Shown here: positions 59,260 through 64,000 of the stretch, piece by piece
Layout: every line of letters begins with the position of its first letter
Position numbering within the stretch: position 1 is the first letter of the stretch
DNA from: Pseudolactococcus sp041800635
GTDB taxonomy: Bacteria > Bacillota > Bacilli > Lactobacillales > Streptococcaceae
Direction: 5' to 3'
DNA: 64,000 nt
Assembly: GCA_047833645.1 (NCBI GenBank)
Contig: CP181259.1
Location: 558,001-622,000, forward strand
Translations under genes and position numbers: made by a program
Notes under the pieces: generated by a model
Databases searched by the model: none
Told to the model about the DNA's origin: nothing
What the model saw: only the letters and a program-made list of their open reading frames with translations

Positions 59260-59318
59260 GTTTTGATTGTCAAGTTGTTTGACTATCAAATTATATCAAG
59301 ATATGGTTTTGCTGTCAA
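59260..59318 (-). promoter_or_regulatory. fabT promoter with two tandem FabT boxes
   Basis: On the minus strand: -35 TTGACA, 17 bases, -10 TATAAT (59290-59318). Immediately downstream lie GTTTGACTATCAAATT (59277-59291 on the plus strand numbering) and TTTTGATTGTCAAG (59260-59273), both close to the FabT operator. Confidence 0.82.
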
Positions 59319-59338
59319 GAAAAAATTTTTTTGAATAA

Positions 59339-59371
59339 ATAGTTTGACAATCAAGCAAGTTTTGTTAAAAT
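59339..59371 (+). promoter_or_regulatory. promoter of the NMO-family gene with FabT box on its -35
   Basis: -35 TTGACA (59344) and -10 TAAAAT (59366) are 16 bases apart. ATAGTTTGACAATCAAGC covers the -35 and matches the fabK palindrome at all but a few positions in its right half. Confidence 0.75.
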
Positions 59372-59448
59372 AAGTTATATGGTTTAGCTTATCTAGTTAT
59401 TAAAACCATGAAAAAATATAATCATGATTATATCAATAAGGAAGAATA

Positions 59449-60546
59449 ATGAAACTACCAGAACTTAAAATAGGCGACTTGACAGCGAAAATCCCTGTCA
59501 TTCAAGGTGGTATGGGGATCGGTATTTCCCTAAATAGATTGGCAGGCACTGTGGCTGCCGAGGGCGGGATTGGTATCTTATCTACTGCTCAAATTGGTTT
59601 CCAAGAAGACAACTTTCAACGCGCTTCTGTTAGAACCAACTTGCAAACGATCAAAAAACAATTAGACAAAGCCCGTAGCTTTGCTAAGGGTGGCATTCTC
59701 GGTTTCAACGTCATGGTGGCGAGTTTCCGTTATGATGATGTTGTCAGAGCGACTGTTGAAGCTGGTGCTGATGTGATCATCTCTGGTGCTGGCCTGCCGA
59801 TGAACTTACCTGATTTAGTTGGGGATGCTAAAACAAAGATTGCACCGATCGTGTCATCTGTTAAAGCGGCCAAACTCATCTTACGAAACTGGGCTAAAAA
59901 ATATAACCGAACGGCTGACTTTGTCGTGATTGAAGGCCCTAAAGCCGGCGGTCACCTTGGCTTTAAGGCGGACCAAATCGCTGAAGCCATCCTAACCATG
60001 GACGATGAAGTCGTTAAAATCATCGCGCACGTTAAAGAGTATGAAGAAAAATTCAACATGAAAATCCCTGTGATCTTCGCAGGTGGGGTTTGGGATCGTT
60101 CAGACATCGACCATTACTTGAACCTTGGGTGTTCTGGCGTGCAAATGGCAACGCGTTTCATCGGGACTCAGGAATGTGATGCACCTGATGACTTTAAAGA
60201 CCGTTTCTTAAAAGCAACCGAAGATGATATTCATTTGACAACATCCCCTGTTGGTTTACCAGGTCGTGCTATCGATAATAAATTTACTGAAACCATTACC
60301 AACGGTGTCGCGGCCTACAAGGCGCAAGAAGCCCCCAAAACGCCGATTATTCCGATTGCTAAATGTTTGAACTGCTTGCAGCACAAACTCTGTGACCGCA
60401 AGACGATCCCTTACTGCATCAGTGAAGCCTTGCTGAATTCTGTGGAGCATAACACGGATATGGGCTTGATTTTCTCTGGGACTAATGGTTACCGGATCAA
60501 CGAAATCACGACGGTTAAAGCGATTTTTGATGAGATTGCGGTATAA
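59449..60546 (+). CDS. NMO/FabK-family flavoprotein with cysteine cluster (FabX-like candidate)
   Basis: A 365-residue FMN-dependent TIM-barrel protein of the nitronate monooxygenase family. Visible: PVIQGGMGIGIS at the start, GPKAGGHLGFKADQ with the likely catalytic histidine at 169, AGGVWDRSDI and the phosphate loop LGCSGVQMATRFIGT. Near the C-terminus four cysteines lie in CLNCLQHKLCDRKTIPYC (306, 309, 315, 323), suggesting an Fe-S cluster as in FabX of Helicobacter, a family member that makes unsaturated acyl-ACP. Its divergent position to fabT and a FabT box on its promoter support a role in fatty acid metabolism; a detoxifying NMO is the alternative. Confidence 0.75.
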   Translation: MKLPELKIGDLTAKIPVIQGGMGIGISLNRLAGTVAAEGGIGILSTAQIGFQEDNFQRASVRTNLQTIKKQLDKARSFAKGGILGFNVMVASFRYDDVVRATVEAGADVIISGAGLPMNLPDLVGDAKTKIAPIVSSVKAAKLILRNWAKKYNRTADFVVIEGPKAGGHLGFKADQIAEAILTMDDEVVKIIAHVKEYEEKFNMKIPVIFAGGVWDRSDIDHYLNLGCSGVQMATRFIGTQECDAPDDFKDRFLKATEDDIHLTTSPVGLPGRAIDNKFTETITNGVAAYKAQEAPKTPIIPIAKCLNCLQHKLCDRKTIPYCISEALLNSVEHNTDMGLIFSGTNGYRINEITTVKAIFDEIAV

Positions 60547-60555
60547 TCAGCATCT

Positions 60556-60585
60556 GACAAGTTTGTTCGCAGACTTGTTTTTTTT
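60556..60585 (+). terminator. terminator after the NMO-family gene
   Basis: CAAGT and ACTTG flank a 10-base loop and are followed by eight T. Confidence 0.75.
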
Positions 60586-60666
60586 GCCCTTTGTCTAAAG
60601 CCTGAAAATTTGCTAAAATAAGACTAACACTCATCTACAAAAATAGAAGAATATATGGAGACGCTT

Positions 60667-61611
60667 ATGCCAACTTTACAAGCCACTTTCTACGGTCACA
60701 CTTATGACAATCCCTTTATGAATGCTTCTGGCGTGCATTGTATGACAACGACAGAACTCGATGCGCTCGCAGATTCAGCAGCTGGTTCCTTTGTGACCAA
60801 GTCTGCGACGGCTGAGGCAAGAGAAGGCAACCCTGAGCCACGCTATGTCAATGTTGATCTGGGTAGTATTAATTCAATGGGATTGCCAAACTTAGGCTTA
60901 GATTATTATCTTGACTACGCGATTAAGCGCCAAGCCAGTCATCCAGACCAACCTTTTGTGATGAGCGTTGCCTCTTATCAAGGCTTCGATGAATATGTCG
61001 CCAATATGCGCAAAATTCAAGAGAGTGACTATACTGGACTGGTTGAGTTGAATCTCTCTTGCCCTAATGTGCCTGGCAAGCCACAAATGGCCTATGATTT
61101 CGAAGATACGGACAGACTTTTGACAGAAATCTTTGCCTTCTATACCAAGCCTTTTGGCGTGAAATTGCCGCCATATTTTGACATCATGCACTTTGATAAA
61201 ATCGCAGCTGTCCTCAACCAATTTGACCTTAAATTTGTCAACTGTATCAATTCTATCGGTAATGGCTTGTATATTGATGAAGCCACTGACACCGTGGTCA
61301 TTAAACCTAAAGGCGGTTTTGGGGGTATCGGTGGCGAATATGTCAAACCAACTGCCCTTGCCAACGTTCGTGCTTTGAAGCAACGTCTAAACCCAAGCAT
61401 CGAAATTATCGGTACTGGTGGGATTTTAACGGGGCGTGATGCCTATGAACATTTGCTTTGCGGTGCTTCTATGCTCCAAGTTGGGACACAACTTGAAAAA
61501 GAAGGTCTCGGAGTATTTGATCGCTTAACTAAGGAATTGCTAGAAATTTTAGAAGCGAAAGGCTATGCGTCAATTGCTGAGTTTAAGGGGAAACTTGGGA
61601 CTTTAGATTAA
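60667..61611 (+). CDS. pyrDA: dihydroorotate dehydrogenase A (fumarate type)
   Basis: Class 1A dihydroorotate dehydrogenase, the soluble FMN enzyme that oxidises dihydroorotate to orotate with fumarate, typical of lactococci. From the ATG at 60667 (GGAG site 6 bases upstream) 314 residues: MNASGVHCMTT, SMGLPNLGLDYY, LNLSCPNVPGKPQ with the catalytic cysteine near 130, NSIGNGL, GGFGGIGGEYVKPTAL and the phosphate loop GTGGILTGRDAYEHLLCGAS. It is a single gene away from other pyr genes, as in Lactococcus. Confidence 0.95.
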   Translation: MPTLQATFYGHTYDNPFMNASGVHCMTTTELDALADSAAGSFVTKSATAEAREGNPEPRYVNVDLGSINSMGLPNLGLDYYLDYAIKRQASHPDQPFVMSVASYQGFDEYVANMRKIQESDYTGLVELNLSCPNVPGKPQMAYDFEDTDRLLTEIFAFYTKPFGVKLPPYFDIMHFDKIAAVLNQFDLKFVNCINSIGNGLYIDEATDTVVIKPKGGFGGIGGEYVKPTALANVRALKQRLNPSIEIIGTGGILTGRDAYEHLLCGASMLQVGTQLEKEGLGVFDRLTKELLEILEAKGYASIAEFKGKLGTLD

Positions 61612-61655
61612 GCCTTATCAAATAAAAATTGGACTGAGATAAAAGTCCTCTAAAA

Positions 61656-61712
61656 AAATAGGTTATGAACGACTTTCCGTTTGAGTTGGAATCGTTCATA
61701 GCCTATTTCTTT
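61656..61712 (+). terminator. terminator of pyrDA
   Basis: AATAGGTTATGAACGA and TCGTTCATAGCCTATT form a 16-bp stem with one G-T type mismatch, followed by a T run. A smaller GGACT/AGTCC hairpin precedes it. Confidence 0.8.
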
Positions 61713-61753
61713 TTTATTTTGTGATAACTTATCAAGCCAGTTGATTAATCGGA

Positions 61754-61935
61754 TAAAACAATTCCAAATTGGTAAATAAAGTGCTGTTTGATGTGAAATC
61801 GGTATTCTTTTGGCAAAACAATTCCAAATTGGTAAGAAATGTGCCATTTTTATGCGAAATCGGTATTCTTTTGGCAGAACAATACCAAATTGGTATATAA
61901 AGTAACATTTTCGTCCAAAATTCATATTTTTACGA
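61754..61935. repeat. 60-bp tandem repeat, three copies
   Basis: Units begin ACAATTCCAAATTGGTAA (near 61758 and 61818) or ACAATACCAAATTGGTAT (near 61879) and contain GAAATCGGTATTCTTTTGGC. The period is 60-61 bases and the third copy is diverged. Each holds the palindromic core CCAAATTGG. They lie in the 410-base gap between convergent pyrDA and pdhD; a 91-codon frame through them on the minus strand simply reflects the repeats. Confidence 0.88.
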
Positions 61936-61978
61936 AAATAAAATAAGGCCGAGGACTTTTGTCCTAGCCTTATTTTAT
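61936..61978 (-). terminator. terminator of the pdh operon
   Basis: AAAATAAAATAAGGC pairs perfectly with GCCTTATTTTATTTT, with AGGAC/GTCCT continuing the stem; T runs occur on both sides. It follows pdhD. Confidence 0.85.
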
Positions 61979-62021
61979 TTTGTCTGAACTTTACGTTTCA
62001 GAGTCAGTTGTTGCCATAAGA

Positions 62022-63434
62022 TTAAATATGAATCGGCACACCATCAGCCAGCTCACTTGTGTCCATGATTGCTTCACCAAGTGTTGGGTGAGGATGGACG
62101 GTCATTGAGATGTCTTCTGTTGTCAGACCATTTTCAATAGCAAGCGCGAACTCACTAATCAAGTCACTGGCACCGGGTCCAGCGATTTGAGCACCGATGA
62201 CGATCCGCGTTGCTTTATCACTCAAAATTCGAATAAAACCTTTCGTCGCATTCATCGTAATGGCACGACCATTGGCTGCAAATGGGAATTTGCTGACCAT
62301 GAAGTCTAAGTTTTTCTCCTTAGCTGTCTCAATGGTTTCACCCATTGTCGCCAATTCTGGGTCACAGTAAGCCACTGCAGGAATTGAAATCGCACAGTTT
62401 CTCATGTCTTCACCCGCAACGTTTGCTGCAGCAACTTTAGCTTCATAGCTGGCTTTGTGCGCAAGCATTGGGCCTTCAACGATGTCACCGATAGCATAAA
62501 TGTGCGGTACGCTTGTTTGTTGACGGTCATTAACAATGATTTGTCCACGATCTGTCAATTTAACGTCAGTTGTATTCAGACCAAGTTCATCTGTATTTGG
62601 TTTTCTGCCGACTGAAACGAGACAGTAGTCTGCTTCAATTTCAACTTCTTGACCGTCAACTTCGTAAGTGACTTTCACAGAGCTGTCATCTTGAACCGCT
62701 GCTTTAGCTTTAGCATTAGTAATGATTTCTACGCCTTTTTCTTTAAAGTCGTCAACAACAAAGCTATACATTTCTTTGTCAAAACCATTTAAGATATGGG
62801 GCAGACCTTCTAAAATCGTGACTTTTGAGCCGAGGTTGGCATAAGCACCAGCTAACTCACTACCGATGACACCGCCACCGATGACAACGAGGTGTTTTGG
62901 CACTTCAGGCAAGCTAAGTGCACCTGTTGAATTCACGACACGCCCTTTAAAAGCAAAGCCTGGGATTTCAATCGGACGGCTACCTGTCGCAATGATACAT
63001 TTTTCAAATTCCAAAAGATGGCTTTCATCTTCAGAAATAACATTTACGACTTGATTGTCATTGAAGCGTGCTTCACCACGGACAATGTCAATTTTGTGTT
63101 TTTTCAAAAGCATGGCAACACCACCTGTTAAGGTATTGACAACTTTTTCATTTTTCCATTTTTGTGTTGCTGCCCAGTCCAAAGTTGCACCTTTAGACTG
63201 CACACCCATGATGCTATCCATTTGGTGGTTTTGACTATAATAAGCATGACCTGCATTGATCAACGCTTTAGATGGAATACATCCGATATTGAGACAGACA
63301 CCACCGATGGCATCACGTTCAATAATCGTTACTTTTTGACCCAATTCAGCAGCACGGATGGCTGCGACATAGCCGCCAGGTCCACTTCCGATAACGATTG
63401 TTTCAACACTTTTTGCTTGACTCCCTACAACCAT
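62022..63434 (-). CDS. pdhD: dihydrolipoyl dehydrogenase (pyruvate dehydrogenase E3)
   Basis: E3 reoxidises the lipoyl groups of the pyruvate dehydrogenase E2 core, passing electrons to NAD+. 470 residues: FAD motif IGSGPGGYVAAIRAAELG, redox disulphide GGVCLNIGCIPSKALIN (near 45-50), NAD motif VIGGGVIGSELA, and the C-terminal dimer histidine in TVHPHPTLGEA. There is no N-terminal lipoyl domain, which some relatives have. Its ribosome site GGAGGT lies in the last codons of pdhC. Confidence 0.96.
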   Translation of the reverse strand: MVVGSQAKSVETIVIGSGPGGYVAAIRAAELGQKVTIIERDAIGGVCLNIGCIPSKALINAGHAYYSQNHQMDSIMGVQSKGATLDWAATQKWKNEKVVNTLTGGVAMLLKKHKIDIVRGEARFNDNQVVNVISEDESHLLEFEKCIIATGSRPIEIPGFAFKGRVVNSTGALSLPEVPKHLVVIGGGVIGSELAGAYANLGSKVTILEGLPHILNGFDKEMYSFVVDDFKEKGVEIITNAKAKAAVQDDSSVKVTYEVDGQEVEIEADYCLVSVGRKPNTDELGLNTTDVKLTDRGQIIVNDRQQTSVPHIYAIGDIVEGPMLAHKASYEAKVAAANVAGEDMRNCAISIPAVAYCDPELATMGETIETAKEKNLDFMVSKFPFAANGRAITMNATKGFIRILSDKATRIVIGAQIAGPGASDLISEFALAIENGLTTEDISMTVHPHPTLGEAIMDTSELADGVPIHI

Positions 63435-63438
63435 TACA

Positions 63439-64000
63439 TTAAACCTCCATCAGCATATATGCTGGATCATTAAGCATTTTTTTCAAGTCATTCATGGCAC
63501 TTTGTGCCAACATCCCATCGATGAGACGGTGGTCGAATGACAATGATAATTTCATCATGTTACCAACGACGATTTCGCCTGCTTCATTGACGATTGGCTC
63601 TTTGGCAATGGTACCCAAGCCTAGGATTGCGGCTTCATTGACATTGATAACAGGGGTAAACCAGTTACCTCTTGCGCTACCGATGTTTGAAATCGTAATC
63701 GTTGAACCTGAAGCCACGTCTGGTGTTAATTTACCATCGCGTGCACGGACTGCCAATTCTGCAATTTCTTTAGCGATTGCAAGGATTGATTTTTGATCCG
63801 CATTTTTAACAACTGGTACAAATAAACCGTTTGGTGTATCAACTGCAATCCCAACATGGATGCCTTCTGGGTAAACGATTTCTGATTTTGCCATGTCAAC
63901 ATGGGCATTCAAATCAGGGAAACGTTTCACCAATGATGCCAAAGCTTTGGCAACATAGGCCATGTAAGTCAATTTAACGTCTTGTTGCAATGCCACATCT
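63439..64000 (-). CDS. pdhC: dihydrolipoamide acetyltransferase (pyruvate dehydrogenase E2), 5' truncated by window edge
   Basis: Only the C-terminal catalytic domain (about 187 residues) is in the window; the frame is open to the right edge. The acetyltransferase motif SFDHRLIDGMLAQ supplies the catalytic histidine and aspartate; the usual DHRVVDG is here DHRLIDG. GIAVDTPNGLFVPV and ISNIGSARGNWFTPVIN also match the family. Lipoyl and E3-binding domains lie outside. Confidence 0.94.
   Translation of the reverse strand, partial: DVALQQDVKLTYMAYVAKALASLVKRFPDLNAHVDMAKSEIVYPEGIHVGIAVDTPNGLFVPVVKNADQKSILAIAKEIAELAVRARDGKLTPDVASGSTITISNIGSARGNWFTPVINVNEAAILGLGTIAKEPIVNEAGEIVVGNMMKLSLSFDHRLIDGMLAQSAMNDLKKMLNDPAYMLMEV

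Noticed and set aside
61650..61925. 91-codon minus-strand frame with 20-residue repeats
   Set aside because: The frame runs through the pyrDA terminator stem and the 60-bp tandem repeats, lacks a ribosome site, and lies in a convergent gap.

Overview
The window reads as chromosomal DNA of a low-GC Firmicute of the family Streptococcaceae, most likely a Lactococcus of the piscium/raffinolactis type (inference from gene content; no search was run). Pointers are an ATP synthase operon in the order c-a-b-delta-alpha-gamma-beta-epsilon without atpI, a fabT-fabH-acpP-fabK-fabD-fabG-fabF-accB-fabZ-accC-accD-accA fatty-acid cluster, a class 1A dihydroorotate dehydrogenase (PyrDA), a tributyrin esterase EstA, and strong AAGGAGG-type ribosome sites. 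No rRNA, tRNA, CRISPR array, prophage or insertion sequence was recognised.

Layout. 1-8.3 kb: end of a citrate/malate-type transporter, mnmA, the ribD-ribE-ribBA-ribH riboflavin operon behind an FMN riboswitch, a peptidase E homologue and an unknown HExxH envelope protein. 8.5-15.6 kb: biotin genes (bioY, birA, bioB), with BirA-type operators at bioY and bioB, interleaved with a CHY zinc-finger protein, a glyoxalase-fold protein, an AraC regulator, a HAD phosphatase and the two subunits of L-serine dehydratase. 15.6-23.4 kb: ATP synthase operon and estA. 23.7-28.8 kb: comEC, comEA and a NatAB-type ABC transporter. 28.9-33.3 kb: an AT-rich island that looks like a quorum-regulated ribosomally made, post-translationally modified peptide (RiPP) locus: two tiny precursor peptides with a shared leader, a small membrane protein, an M50 membrane protease with a PqqD-like N-terminus, an E1/ThiF-like enzyme fused to a membrane domain, a 14-residue hydrophobic peptide gene and an Rgg regulator whose upstream region carries 20 copies of a 7-bp repeat. 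33.4-37.6 kb: hrcA-grpE-yccF-dnaK heat-shock operon with two CIRCE operators. 37.6-49.3 kb: mixed housekeeping (DD-carboxypeptidase, PFL/ACT pair, menA, FAD protein, EEP-fold protein) plus an AT-richer pair, a PLD-helicase-DUF3427 protein and a NUDIX hydrolase. 49.4-59.2 kb: fatty-acid synthesis operon and its regulator FabT. 59.4-64 kb: an NMO-family flavoprotein with an Fe-S-like cysteine motif and a FabT box, pyrDA, pdhD and the end of pdhC.

How it works together. FabT boxes tie fabT, fabK and the divergent NMO gene into one lipid regulon. BirA couples biotin uptake and synthesis to biotin supply, which in turn feeds the AccB biotin carrier of the fab operon. The candidate new system is the peptide island: a palindromic box at 32067-32093 lies exactly midway between two divergent extended -10 promoters, one driving the precursor/enzyme operon and one the short peptide gene that converges on rgg. 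A second theme is a set of structured, partly duplicated intergenic elements placed inside housekeeping operons (sdaAB/sdaAA, atpA/atpH, atpE/atpB, estA, dnaK, the ACT gene).
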